DNA of 64,000 nucleotides from Streptomyces spinosisporus (GCF_022698145.1 NZ_JALDAX010000014.1:124001-188000); one strand, 5' to 3'. Numbered from the stretch's first letter, positions 26,454 to 35,468 are shown. Numbers and translations: made by a program. Notes: generated from the letters alone by a model not told the origin.

Positions 26454-27671
26454 TCACAATTGCTGTACGTAGTACGGCTCGACGGTCATCCAGCCGTTGC
26501 CGCGGGCTCCCTGGCGTGTGCCGTTGTCGCTCTGGGCGAGGGTGTACCACGAGTCGACGTAGTCGGGGTCGTCCGTCCACCAGTCGTCGGGGATGGCGTC
26601 CAGGAGCGCGTTGACCAGCGGGATGTACGTCCCCTGATCGGTGATGGTGAGCAGCGCGGTGGCGATGGCCTTGGCGAGGTCGCGGTAGTTGGTGCTGCCG
26701 TCCTCCTCCATCATCACCGCGTCGGCCAAGTCGTATTTGTAGAAGGACCAGTTGACCAGGATCTGGTTGGGCCGGTAGACGGTTCCGTCGTTGTCGAGGT
26801 AGGGCATGTCGACGGGGTCGACCCGCACCTTGCCGTCCTGCCCGAAGCCGGTGACGAGCGTGTAGATCTCGGCGTCGCCCTTGACCCAGGGCTCCTCGTC
26901 GTCGGAGAGCTCCACCGCGGAGATGCGGGTGGTCCAGAAGCCTCCGGTCGCCGACTCCGTCCGCGCGCCGGTGGCCGACTGCATGGACGGTGCGGCCGGC
27001 TTCATGGACGGTGCGGCCGAAGCCAGGCCGTAGCGCTGGAGTTGGCCGTTGAGTACGTCGAGTCCGGCTGCCAGCGCCTTCGAGGTGTCGATGTCGATGA
27101 CGTACACCGGGCGTGCGGGCGCGTGGCGGGCGTCGATGGTGTGCGCCCTGCCCCGGCTGTCGTAGGCGACGGCCGTGGTGGCGTCGTCGGCGACGGTCGC
27201 CGGCGCCACCCAGGGTGCGGTCCCGGCGCTCAGCGCGCCGCGCATCGACGGGTCCCCGAGCCGTAGCCGCAGCAACGATCCGGCTCCGGCGGCGTCGAGG
27301 CCCTTGGCGGCGGCGATCCGACGGTCGGCCGCGCTCAGCGTGTCCGAGAGACGGGACGGGCCGTCGTGCCGCGCCAGCGCGGTTACGGCCACGTCCCGCG
27401 AGGTCAGGGCGGAGTGCTGGAGACGGGCGCTCCAGGTGCCGTCGGCGAGCGAGCGGGCGACCGCCTGTGCGGCCTGGTCCTGTGCGGTGGTGACGGCCGA
27501 GGCGGTGGCGGGGGCTGGTGCGGTGGTGACGGCCGAGGCGGTGGCGGGGGCTGGTGCGGAAGGGGCAGGAGCAGCCGGTGGGGCGGCGGACGCCTGGCCG
27601 GCGGAGAGGGCGAGCAGGGATGCCGCGGCGGCGCCGACGGCGCCGCGTCTGCAGAGCTGAGCAGGTCTCAC
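26454..27671 (-). CDS. Secreted protein of unknown function
   Basis: A 405-aa exported protein with signal peptide RRGAVGAAAASLLALSAGQ ending ASA. An Ala/Pro/Thr linker containing a duplicated 12-residue unit (APAPATASAVTT) follows. The mature part has VYVIDIDTSKALAAGLDVLN and an acidic, aromatic C-terminal half (DDWWTDDPDYVDSWYTLA, NGWMTVEPYYVQQL). I suspect the DUF3103 family from general layout, but this is unverified. No catalytic motif is recognised. Confidence 0.75.
   Translation of the reverse strand: MRPAQLCRRGAVGAAAASLLALSAGQASAAPPAAPAPSAPAPATASAVTTAPAPATASAVTTAQDQAAQAVARSLADGTWSARLQHSALTSRDVAVTALARHDGPSRLSDTLSAADRRIAAAKGLDAAGAGSLLRLRLGDPSMRGALSAGTAPWVAPATVADDATTAVAYDSRGRAHTIDARHAPARPVYVIDIDTSKALAAGLDVLNGQLQRYGLASAAPSMKPAAPSMQSATGARTESATGGFWTTRISAVELSDDEEPWVKGDAEIYTLVTGFGQDGKVRVDPVDMPYLDNDGTVYRPNQILVNWSFYKYDLADAVMMEEDGSTNYRDLAKAIATALLTITDQGTYIPLVNALLDAIPDDWWTDDPDYVDSWYTLAQSDNGTRQGARGNGWMTVEPYYVQQL
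27482..27559. repeat. 36-bp tandem repeat, about 2.2 copies
   Basis: Two exact 36-base units (27482-27517 and 27518-27553) plus 6 further matching bases encode two APAPATASAVTT-like 12-residue units in the linker of the secreted protein. The unit is a multiple of 3, so copy-number change would keep frame. Confidence 0.85.
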
Positions 27672-27888
27672 TTGATCCTCCTGGGAGCGGTGTGGGTGTG
27701 CGCGCTGTCAGGTGGAGCGGTTGATCCTGGTGGGATCTATGCGAGTAGATACTCAACGCCCAATCATGAAGGGTGCATGACATCCAAGCAAGGAGCCACG
27801 CACCCAGAAGCTCGGTTAGAGCACCGTGACCTTCGGGCACCCGTGACGCGCGGCGCGGCAGGCGTCGTAGCAGCCTCAGGAGGCCGGC

Positions 27889-30378
27889 ATGCATGCTTCG
27901 GTCGACCGGATCGGGCAGCCGTGGGGCGGCCGTACGCCCTACGACCGCCATGAGCCGTGGCCCGTCCGCGTGGACTCCTTCCTCGCGGAGGGTGTCGATC
28001 CGCGGACGGTGCAGCGTTGGGTGCAGGCCACGTCCCTGCTGCACTCCGACGGCGACGCCATGGACATCGCGGTGGTGGACGGGCGCATGGTGGGCGTACG
28101 GGGACGAGCGCAGGAGCGGGTCAACCATGGCCGCCTCGGTCCGAAGGACCTCTACGGCTGGCAGGCCAACGCCTCCCCGGACCGACTGACGAGCCCCTTG
28201 GTCCGCCGCAACGGGCGCCTGGTGGAGTGCGACTGGGCCACCGCGATGGAACGGATCGTCAGCCGGTCCCGGGGACTGCTGGAAGAGCGGGGCCCGGGAT
28301 CGATCGGCTTCTACACCACGGGACAGCTGTTCCTGGAGGAGTACTACACGCTCGCGGTGCTGGCCCGGGCCGGCATCGGCACCAACCACCTGGACGGCAA
28401 CACGCGCCTGTGCACCTCCACGGCCGCCGAGGCGCTGAAGGAGTCCTTCGGCTGCGACGGACAACCGGGCAGCTACGACGACATCGACCATGCCGACGTG
28501 ATCGCGCTGTTCGGGCACAACATCGCCGAGACCCAGCCGGTCCAGTGGATGCGCGTGCTGGACCGCCTCGACGGCGGCGATCCGCCCCGGCTCGTGTGCG
28601 TCGACCCGCGCCTCACCCAGGTCGCCCGCAGGTCCGCCGTGCACCTGGCACCGCGCGGCGGCACCAACGTCGCCCTGCTCAACGCCCTCCTGCACGAGAT
28701 CATCCGCACCGAACGCGTCGACCACGACTACATCGCGGCCCACACCGTCGGCTTCGAGGAACTCGCCTCCCATGTCCGGCACTGCACGCCCAGGTGGGCG
28801 GCCGACATCTGTGACGTGCCGGCGGCCCGGATCGGCGAGGCCGCCGAACTCCTCGGCACCGCCGACCGGTTGCTGTCCACGGTGCTGCAAGGCGTCTACC
28901 AGTCCCACCAGGCCACGGCGGCCGCCGTACAGATCAACAACCTGCACCTGATCCGCGGGATGCTCGGACGCCCGGGCGCGGGCGTGCTCCAGATGAACGG
29001 CCAGCCGACCGCCCAGAACACCCGTGAATGCGGGGCCAACGGCGACCTGCCGGGCTTCCGCAACTGGCAGAACGACAGCCACGTAGCCGATCTGGCGAGG
29101 GTGTGGAACGTCGAGCCGAAGACGATCCCGCACTACGCACCGCCCACGCACGCGATGCAGATGTTCCGCTACGCCGAGCAGGGCTCGATCCGCATGCTCT
29201 GGATCAGCGGCACCAATCCGGCCGTCTCCTTGCCGGAGTTGTCCCGGATCCGCTCCGTCCTGTCCCAGGAGCGCCTCTTCGTCGTCGTACAGGATCTGTT
29301 CCTCACCGAGACCGCCCAACTGGCCGACGTGGTGCTGCCCGCCGCGACGTGGGGCGAGAAGACCGGTACCTGCACCAACGCCGACCGCACGGTCCACCTG
29401 TGCAACAAGGCCGTCGACCCGCCCGCCGGGGCCAGGCCGGACCTGGACATCTTCCTGGACTACGCGGCCCGCATGGACTTCCGCGACAAGGACGGCGGCC
29501 CGCTGATCACCTGGCACGACCCCGAGTCGGCGTTCGAGGCGTGGAAGCGCTGCAGCGCCGGCCGGCCGTGCGACTACACCGGCCTCACCTACGACAAGCT
29601 GCGGACGAACGGCGGAATCCAGTGGCCGTGCCACGAACAGGCCCCCGACGGCACGGAACGTCTCTACACCGACGGCATCGCCTGGGCCCACCCGGACGTC
29701 TGCGAGAGCTACGGCAAGGATCTGGAGACGGGCGCGTCGAACGACGTCGTCGAATACCGCTCCCTCAACCCCGACGGCAAAGGCGTGATCAAGGCAGCGG
29801 CGTACCTGCCACCCCACGAAGCACCCGACGACGACCACCCCTTCCAGCTCACCACGGGCCGCACCCTCTACCACTTCCACACCCGCACGAAGACCGCCCG
29901 GGCGCCCCAACTGAACGCCGCCGCCCCCGACGTGTGGGTCGAGGCGTCCGTCTCCGACGCCTCCGCGCTCGGTCTGGAAGAGGGCGACCTGGTGGAGGTG
30001 TCCACGCCGCGCGGCGCCGTCCAGGGACGGCTGCGCATCACCGGCATCCGCCCGGGGTTGTTGTTCGTCCCCTTCCACTACGGCTACTGGGACACCAAGT
30101 CCGGCCACGCACCGGACGGCGACACGCCCGCCCGCGCCGCCAACGAGACGACCGTCACCGACTGGGATCCCGCCTCCAAACAGCCCCTGTTCAAGACCGC
30201 CGCGGCCGCACTGCGGCGCGTGGAACACGCCGACGGCCACACCTCGCCGGCACCGACCACCACCGCGTCCGCCCCCGCGCGAACCGACGCCATACCGGCC
30301 ACGACCGGTGGCCCGCCGGCCCATGCGTCCGAGCGAGCCGACGCCTCCCGGGACCGCGACGAACAGGACATCGGATGA
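27889..30378 (+). CDS. Molybdopterin oxidoreductase lacking the N-terminal Fe-S cysteines
   Basis: An 829-aa protein of the nitrate reductase/formate dehydrogenase (DMSO reductase) family. The probable Mo-ligand segment GNTRLCTSTAAEAL keeps Cys175. NGQPTAQNTRECGANGDLPG and the molydopterin-dinucleotide-binding C-terminal domain (FQLTTGRTLYHFHTRTKT ... ANETT) are intact. The N-terminal cluster loop, normally C-x2-C-x3-C, reads SLLHSDGD (residues 49-56), and no Cys occurs before residue 114. AGGAGG precedes ATG 27889. A 70-residue Ala/Thr/Pro-rich tail ends the protein. Its stop overlaps the next start (ATGA). No Tat signal is visible, so it is cytoplasmic. The substrate may be nitrate, formate or another compound. 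Confidence 0.88.
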   Translation: MHASVDRIGQPWGGRTPYDRHEPWPVRVDSFLAEGVDPRTVQRWVQATSLLHSDGDAMDIAVVDGRMVGVRGRAQERVNHGRLGPKDLYGWQANASPDRLTSPLVRRNGRLVECDWATAMERIVSRSRGLLEERGPGSIGFYTTGQLFLEEYYTLAVLARAGIGTNHLDGNTRLCTSTAAEALKESFGCDGQPGSYDDIDHADVIALFGHNIAETQPVQWMRVLDRLDGGDPPRLVCVDPRLTQVARRSAVHLAPRGGTNVALLNALLHEIIRTERVDHDYIAAHTVGFEELASHVRHCTPRWAADICDVPAARIGEAAELLGTADRLLSTVLQGVYQSHQATAAAVQINNLHLIRGMLGRPGAGVLQMNGQPTAQNTRECGANGDLPGFRNWQNDSHVADLARVWNVEPKTIPHYAPPTHAMQMFRYAEQGSIRMLWISGTNPAVSLPELSRIRSVLSQERLFVVVQDLFLTETAQLADVVLPAATWGEKTGTCTNADRTVHLCNKAVDPPAGARPDLDIFLDYAARMDFRDKDGGPLITWHDPESAFEAWKRCSAGRPCDYTGLTYDKLRTNGGIQWPCHEQAPDGTERLYTDGIAWAHPDVCESYGKDLETGASNDVVEYRSLNPDGKGVIKAAAYLPPHEAPDDDHPFQLTTGRTLYHFHTRTKTARAPQLNAAAPDVWVEASVSDASALGLEEGDLVEVSTPRGAVQGRLRITGIRPGLLFVPFHYGYWDTKSGHAPDGDTPARAANETTVTDWDPASKQPLFKTAAAALRRVEHADGHTSPAPTTTASAPARTDAIPATTGGPPAHASERADASRDRDEQDIG

Positions 30379-30860
30379 CCGGCATCGACCTCACCCTCCG
30401 GGCCCTCCATCACGGCGAGCAGCACCTGGCCGAAGAGCTGACGGCGGTCGCCGAGCGCCACCGCACCGAGCACGAGATCCACCACATCGCGACCGACCTC
30501 GCTCGCTGGTCCACCGAACACGCCCAACGCCTCGCCGACACACTGCGCGACCACGACGTCGACGATCCGCCCCAGGATTCCTCCTCGGGTCTGCTCTCCA
30601 CGCTCAGAGAGAAGGCGGCGGAGGCACTGGGCCGCCGTCCGGAGCCCGGCCTGCTCCTCCTGCGCGACCTGCGGGGTCTCCACCTCGACGCCACGCGGAA
30701 CTCACTGCACTGGGAAATGCTCGCCCAGGCCGCACAGGCCACCAAGGACGACGAACTCCTCGCCCTCGCCTCCGCGTGCCACCCGCAGACCCTGCGGCAG
30801 ATGCGCTGGACCAACACCATGATCAAGCAACTCTCGCCGCAGATCCTGTCGAGTCTGTGA
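30375..30860 (+). CDS. Small helical protein coupled to the molybdoenzyme
   Basis: A 161-aa protein, predicted all-helical, with ferritin-like spacing of His and Glu (LRALHHGEQHLAEEL, HRTEHEIHHIATDLARW, LHLDATRNSLHWEML). I do not recognise a named family. ATG 30375 overlaps the molybdoenzyme stop by 4 bases, so the two are translated together. A chaperone, accessory or electron-transfer role is possible; this is inference from coupling only. Confidence 0.7.
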   Translation: MTGIDLTLRALHHGEQHLAEELTAVAERHRTEHEIHHIATDLARWSTEHAQRLADTLRDHDVDDPPQDSSSGLLSTLREKAAEALGRRPEPGLLLLRDLRGLHLDATRNSLHWEMLAQAAQATKDDELLALASACHPQTLRQMRWTNTMIKQLSPQILSSL

Positions 30861-30973
30861 CCACGTGAGCCGCCGAACCGGCGGTGCCAAGGCCGGGAGA
30901 ACGAGCAGGGGTTGCCCCCGTCCGGTCACGCGCTGCCCACGCCCCACAACGACCGACAACCGCGAGGACATCG

Positions 30974-32686
30974 ATGGCGACACACACCGAACCGGTCGCT
31001 CCGGTCCCGACGGCGGGCCGCCGCAGCAAGGGCCACGTGGTCGTCTCGTGGCTGACCACCACCGACCACAAGAAGATCGGTCATCTTTATCTGATCACCT
31101 CGTTCTGCTTCTTCCTGGTCGGCGGGCTGCTGGCCATGGCGATCAGGGCCGAACTGGCCCGGCCGGGGCTGCAGTTCATGTCCACCGAGCAGTACAACCA
31201 GGCGTTCACGATGCACGGCACGATCATGCTGCTGCTCTTCGCGACGCCGACGTTCGCCGGTTTCGCCAACGCGGTGATGCCGCTGCAGATCGGCTCCCCG
31301 GACGTGGCCTTCCCCCGGCTGAACATGTTCTCGTACTGGCTGTTCCTGTTCGGCGGCCTGATCGTCCTCGGCAGCTTCCTCACCCCGCAGGGCGCCGCCG
31401 ACTTCGGCTGGACCGCCTACACCCCGCTCAGCGGCCCCATCCGCAGCGGATACGTGGGCGCCGACCTGTGGATCATGGGGCTGGCGCTGGCCGGGTTCGG
31501 CACCATCCTCGGCGCGGTCAACTTCATCACCACTATCATCTGCATGCGCGCCCCCGGCATGACCATGTTCCGGATGCCGATCTTCACCTGGAACGTGCTC
31601 CTGACCTCCGTGCTCGTCCTGCTGGCCTTCCCGGTCCTGGCGGCCGCCCTGCTCGTCCTGGAGTCGGACCGGCGCTTCGGCTCGCACGTCTTCGACGCCC
31701 AGAACGGCGGACCGCTGCTGTGGCAGCACCTGTTCTGGTTCTTCGGACATCCCGAGGTGTACATCCTCGCCCTGCCCTTCTTCGGCGTGATCAGCGAGAT
31801 CATCCCGGTCTTCGCCCGCAAACCGATCTTCGGTTACGTCGGGCTGATCGGCGCCACCATCGCCATCACCGGTCTCTCCGTGACCGTGTGGGCCCACCAC
31901 ATGTTCGCCACCGGGGCCGTGCTGCTGCCGTTCTTCTCCTTCATGAGCTTTCTGATCGCCGTGCCCACCGGCGTGAAGTTCTTCAACTGGATCGGCACGA
32001 TGTGGAAGGGCTCGCTCTCCTTCGAACCACCCATGCTGTGGGCGGCCGGCTTCCTCGTCACGTTCCTCTTCGGCGGGCTCACCGGCGTCCTGCTCGCCTC
32101 CCCGCCCCTGGACCTCCACGTCACGGACAGCTACTTCGTCGTGGCGCACTTCCACTACGTCCTGTTCGGCACCATCGTCTTCGCGATGTTCGGCGGGTTC
32201 AGCTTCTGGTGGCCGAAGATGACCGGCACGATGCTCGACCACCGGCTGGAGAGGATCCACTTCTGGACGCTGTTCGTCGGCTTTCACACCACGTTCCTCG
32301 TCCAGCACTGGCTCGGCGCCGCAGGCATGCCCCGCCGCTATGCCGACTACCTGGCCGCCGACGGTTTCACCGCTCTCAACACCATCTCCTCCATCGGCGC
32401 GTTCCTGCTGGGTCTATCCACTCTGCCGTTCCTCTACAACGTATGGATGACCGCGAAGAAGGGCGAGCGGGTGGAGGTCGACGACCCCTGGGGATTCGGC
32501 CGTTCCCTGGAGTGGGCCACCTCCTGCCCGCCCCCGCGCCACAACTTCAACACCCTGCCGCGCATCCGCTCCGAGTCCCCCGCCTTCGACCTGCACCATC
32601 CACAGGTGACCCGACTGGACCAGAAACAGCACTCCGGCAGGCGCGACGCGATCGACGCGGAAGGACATACGGGCGAACGGTCATGA
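30974..32686 (+). CDS. ctaD: Cytochrome c oxidase subunit I
   Basis: A 570-aa, 12-helix heme-copper oxidase subunit I. The heme a ligand region (AFTMHGTIMLLL), HPEVYI with the CuB His and cross-linking Tyr and the D-channel Glu, VWAHHMF, and the heme ligands in FVVAHFHYVLFG are all present, so it should be catalytically competent. No subunit II, III or bc complex gene is adjacent. ATG 30974 is chosen inside a longer frame. The DUF2243 protein and a CtaG-like protein follow. It is probably a second, condition-specific copy rather than the main cta locus. Confidence 0.95.
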   Translation: MATHTEPVAPVPTAGRRSKGHVVVSWLTTTDHKKIGHLYLITSFCFFLVGGLLAMAIRAELARPGLQFMSTEQYNQAFTMHGTIMLLLFATPTFAGFANAVMPLQIGSPDVAFPRLNMFSYWLFLFGGLIVLGSFLTPQGAADFGWTAYTPLSGPIRSGYVGADLWIMGLALAGFGTILGAVNFITTIICMRAPGMTMFRMPIFTWNVLLTSVLVLLAFPVLAAALLVLESDRRFGSHVFDAQNGGPLLWQHLFWFFGHPEVYILALPFFGVISEIIPVFARKPIFGYVGLIGATIAITGLSVTVWAHHMFATGAVLLPFFSFMSFLIAVPTGVKFFNWIGTMWKGSLSFEPPMLWAAGFLVTFLFGGLTGVLLASPPLDLHVTDSYFVVAHFHYVLFGTIVFAMFGGFSFWWPKMTGTMLDHRLERIHFWTLFVGFHTTFLVQHWLGAAGMPRRYADYLAADGFTALNTISSIGAFLLGLSTLPFLYNVWMTAKKGERVEVDDPWGFGRSLEWATSCPPPRHNFNTLPRIRSESPAFDLHHPQVTRLDQKQHSGRRDAIDAEGHTGERS

Positions 32687-32699
32687 GGAGAGCGGGCCC

Positions 32700-33194
32700 A
32701 TGAGCACGTCGACACCGCCGGACACCGCTTCCGGATCACGCCGACGACCCGGCAGGTCGATGGCCGTGTGCGCGCTGGTCGGGGCGGCCGTCATGGCCGC
32801 GGTCGATGAGATCGTCTTCCACCAGATCCTGGGCTGGCACCACTTCTACGACCGCGCCACCACCAGCGTGGGCCTGCTCTCCGACGGCCTGCTGCACACC
32901 GCCGAGCTGCTCGCCCTGTGCGCAGGGTTCTTCCTCTACGCCGACCTGCGCCGCAGCGGATCCCTGGCGGCGCATCACGCCTGGGCGGGCCTGCTGGTCG
33001 GCATGGGCGCCTTCCAGCTGTTCGACGGCCTCGTGGACCACAAGCTGCTGCGCGTGCACCAGATCCGCTACGGCGTGGACGTCACCCCCTACGACTGGGC
33101 CTGGAACCTCGCCGGGCTGCTCCTGCTGCTCACCGGCGTGGCACTCGCCGTGCGCGCGCAGCGGCGGCGTACGGACGGCGAGCCGCCGGGATGA
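32700..33194 (+). CDS. DUF2243 membrane protein
   Basis: A 164-aa protein with four predicted membrane helices and the DUF2243-like motif EIVFHQILGWHHFYD. Further conserved polar residues are HTAELLALCAGFF, LFDGLVDHKLLRVHQIR and YDWAWN. The intramembrane His residues suggest metal or heme handling. It begins 13 bases after ctaD and overlaps the CtaG-like start by ATGA. The family is often found with ctaG and ctaD genes, and its function is not established. Confidence 0.85.
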   Translation: MSTSTPPDTASGSRRRPGRSMAVCALVGAAVMAAVDEIVFHQILGWHHFYDRATTSVGLLSDGLLHTAELLALCAGFFLYADLRRSGSLAAHHAWAGLLVGMGAFQLFDGLVDHKLLRVHQIRYGVDVTPYDWAWNLAGLLLLLTGVALAVRAQRRRTDGEPPG

Positions 33195-34090
33195 CACCCG
33201 CGCACGTCCACCCGGGTCCGGGACCGGGAGAGCTGCTGATCGCCGGTACGGCACTCTCGCTGACCGTCGCCTACCTGGCGGCCGCGGAGCGGCTGCGCCG
33301 GCGCGGGGACGTCTGGCCCGGAGGACGGGATGCCGCGTTCGCCCTCGGTGGCCTGGGTACGGTCTGGGCGGCGCTGGGCGAGGCCTGGGGCGGGCCGTTC
33401 ACCCAGCACGTGGTACGGCACCTGGTCCTCGGCATGGGCGCCCCGCTGCTGTTCGTCACGGCACGCCCTCTCACCCTCGCCCTGCGCGCGCTTGCGCCCG
33501 GCCCGGTACGGCGGCGCCTGCCGGCCCTGGCGCACTCCGGCGTCGTCGCTCTGCTGCTCTTCCCGCCCCTGGCGGCCGTACTGGACATCGGCGGCCTGTG
33601 GCTCCTGTATCGCACGGAGCTGTTCGCGGCGACAGGGCACCGGCCGCTGCTGCACGGCGTCGTGATGGTGCACATGGCAGCGGCGGGACTGCTGTTCTCC
33701 CTGGCCGTGGGCCAGCTCGATCCCGTACGCCGCCGCCGGGGTCTCGCCGTGCGCGGCACGACCCTGCTGGTCGCGGGCGTCGCGCACGGCGTGCTGGCTC
33801 GCACCCTGTACGCACAGCCGCCGCCCGGCACTGGCTTCACACCCGTCGACCTGCAGCAGGGGGCCCAGTGGATGTACTACGGCGGCGACCTCGTGGAAGC
33901 GGGCCTCGCTGTACTGCTGGGGGTGGGCTGGTACACCGCCACGGGACGGGCCCGAGCCCGCCGTCGCCGCCGAGGTCCGGCACCGGCTCACGCCCTGCCC
34001 CTGCCGCCCGCTCCGGTTTCTCCCTCGCCGAGCCCGGGCACCCGGCGCGGATCGTGGTCGTATCTCGAATTTCCCCGCAAGGAGGCATGA
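33191..34090 (+). CDS. CtaG-like cytochrome c oxidase assembly factor (caa3 type)
   Basis: A 299-aa polytopic membrane protein (about 7 helices) resembling the CtaG_caa3 family. Features are FTQHVVRHLVLGMGAPLLFVTARPLTL, HGVVMVHMAAAGLLF and DLQQGAQWMYYGGDLVEAGLA. The family is required for CuB/subunit I maturation in Bacillus caa3 oxidase. It is coupled to DUF2243 (ATGA), and its stop overlaps the next SDR start. The Arg/Pro-rich C-terminal 50 residues are cytoplasmic and not conserved-looking. Confidence 0.85.
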   Translation: MTPAHVHPGPGPGELLIAGTALSLTVAYLAAAERLRRRGDVWPGGRDAAFALGGLGTVWAALGEAWGGPFTQHVVRHLVLGMGAPLLFVTARPLTLALRALAPGPVRRRLPALAHSGVVALLLFPPLAAVLDIGGLWLLYRTELFAATGHRPLLHGVVMVHMAAAGLLFSLAVGQLDPVRRRRGLAVRGTTLLVAGVAHGVLARTLYAQPPPGTGFTPVDLQQGAQWMYYGGDLVEAGLAVLLGVGWYTATGRARARRRRRGPAPAHALPLPPAPVSPSPSPGTRRGSWSYLEFPRKEA

Positions 34091-35004
34091 TGCAGGACCA
34101 GGGACAGGACCAGTTCGGCGCCCCGCCGGTGATCTCCTCGGAACCCGCCCCACCACTCTCGCAGCAGAAGCAGAACCCACCGGGGCTCGAGTCCGACATG
34201 GATCCCAGGCCTCGCTACCGGGCGGAGCGCTACCGGGCGGCGGGCAAGCTCACCGGCAAGGTGGCACTCATCACCGGAGGGGACTCGGGTATCGGCCGGG
34301 CCGTGGCCCTCCTCTACGCGCGGGAAGGTGCCGACGTCGCCGTGGTCTATCTGCCCGGTGAGCAGTCCGACGCCGAGGAGACCCGTCAGGCCGTCGAGGA
34401 ACAGGGCCGCAGGTGCCTCCTGCTGCCCGGCGATCTGTGCGAGGCCGCATTCTGCCGGGAGGTCGTCGAGCGCACCGTCGAGCAGCTCGGTGCGTTGAAC
34501 ATCCTGGTCAGCAACGCCGCCTACCTCAACAGCAAGCTACGGCTGGAGCAGTTGACGGCCGAGGACTGGGACCTGACGTTCAAGACGAACGCCTATGCCT
34601 ACTTCCATCTGGTCATGGCCGCCCTCCCCCACCTGGACGAGGGCGACGCGATCATCGCCACAGCCACGGAGGAAGCCCTCAAGGGCAGCACCACCATGAT
34701 CGATTACGCGGCCTCCAAGGCCGCCCTGGTCGCTTTCACCAAGTCCATCGCCCCGCACCTCGCGGAGCGGGGAGTGCGGGCCAACGTCGTGGCTCCCGGC
34801 CCGACGTGGACCGTCCTGAACGCCGCCGACCAGCACATGCCGCCCGAGGACCTGGCCCAGGTCGGCAGCGAGACCCCGATCGGGCGACCGGCGCAGCCGG
34901 AGGAGATCGCCCCTGCCTACGTGTTCCTGGCGTCGGACGCGGACTCCAGCTTCATCACGGGAGAGGTCCTCGCGGTCACCGGTGGCGAGACGGACACCCG
35001 GTGA
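34087..35004 (+). CDS. SDR family oxidoreductase (YghA/general stress type)
   Basis: A 305-aa short-chain dehydrogenase with a Pro/Gln-rich N-terminal extension (residues 1-50). The nucleotide site is TGGDSGIGRA, and the YxxxK pair is Tyr207/Lys211. The position that is Ser in the catalytic triad of relatives (II-N-T-x-S) reads IIATATEE, with Thr194 instead, and the NNAA motif is SNAA. This subfamily includes stress-induced dehydrogenases. ATG 34087 overlaps the CtaG-like stop, and AAGGAGG precedes it. A frameshifted relative lies at 46159. Confidence 0.9.
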   Translation: MMQDQGQDQFGAPPVISSEPAPPLSQQKQNPPGLESDMDPRPRYRAERYRAAGKLTGKVALITGGDSGIGRAVALLYAREGADVAVVYLPGEQSDAEETRQAVEEQGRRCLLLPGDLCEAAFCREVVERTVEQLGALNILVSNAAYLNSKLRLEQLTAEDWDLTFKTNAYAYFHLVMAALPHLDEGDAIIATATEEALKGSTTMIDYAASKAALVAFTKSIAPHLAERGVRANVVAPGPTWTVLNAADQHMPPEDLAQVGSETPIGRPAQPEEIAPAYVFLASDADSSFITGEVLAVTGGETDTR

Positions 35005-35055
35005 GGCGTCACCCGCAGCACGACATGCACATTACGGACAGTGAGTGAGGCCGAC

Positions 35056-35217
35056 ATGAGCGAACAGACCCCTTCCCAGGCGGAGGGTGAGCAGCCGGAG
35101 AACGCGTCGGACAACGGGCCTGGTTGGCCCGAGCAGCGGGACGTACCCCGTACGACCCCCTCGCAGGCGGAGGGTGACGACGCGGAGGAGGACGAGGACC
35201 CGGGCGAGGAGGCGTAA
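35056..35217 (+). CDS. Small acidic protein, 53 aa
   Basis: The product is 53 residues, about a third Asp/Glu and nearly without hydrophobic residues, so it is probably disordered. The heptad TPSQAEG occurs twice (residues 5-11 and 34-40). GTGAGG lies upstream of ATG 35056, and the gene follows the SDR by 51 bases in the same direction. The composition resembles small stress-associated proteins of actinobacteria. The function is unknown. Confidence 0.6.
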   Translation: MSEQTPSQAEGEQPENASDNGPGWPEQRDVPRTTPSQAEGDDAEEDEDPGEEA

Positions 35218-35468
35218 CCGGGTCTTCCGGAGGCGGGTGAGCCGGCCTCACAACCGCGACGCGTCGTCACGCGACATTCGGACATTTCATACGCTGCGCC
35301 GACTGTCCTGTCGGGTGGGCCAAGCAGGGAGATCCGTGCGGCGACGGGCGTGAGCGGTGGCCGGATCCTGTCCGTCGTGCACAGACTGCAGGGAAGACCC
35401 GTGCTCGCTTTCCATGGCGGGGTACTCCGCCTACCCGCGAGTTCCTCTCGCCATCAGGAGGCACCCCC

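Noticed and set aside
26365..30324. A very long minus-strand open frame opposite the secreted protein and molybdoenzyme genes
   Set aside because: It is antisense to two genes with clear family motifs and has only low-complexity Arg/Gly/Val sequence; high GC leaves non-coding frames open.
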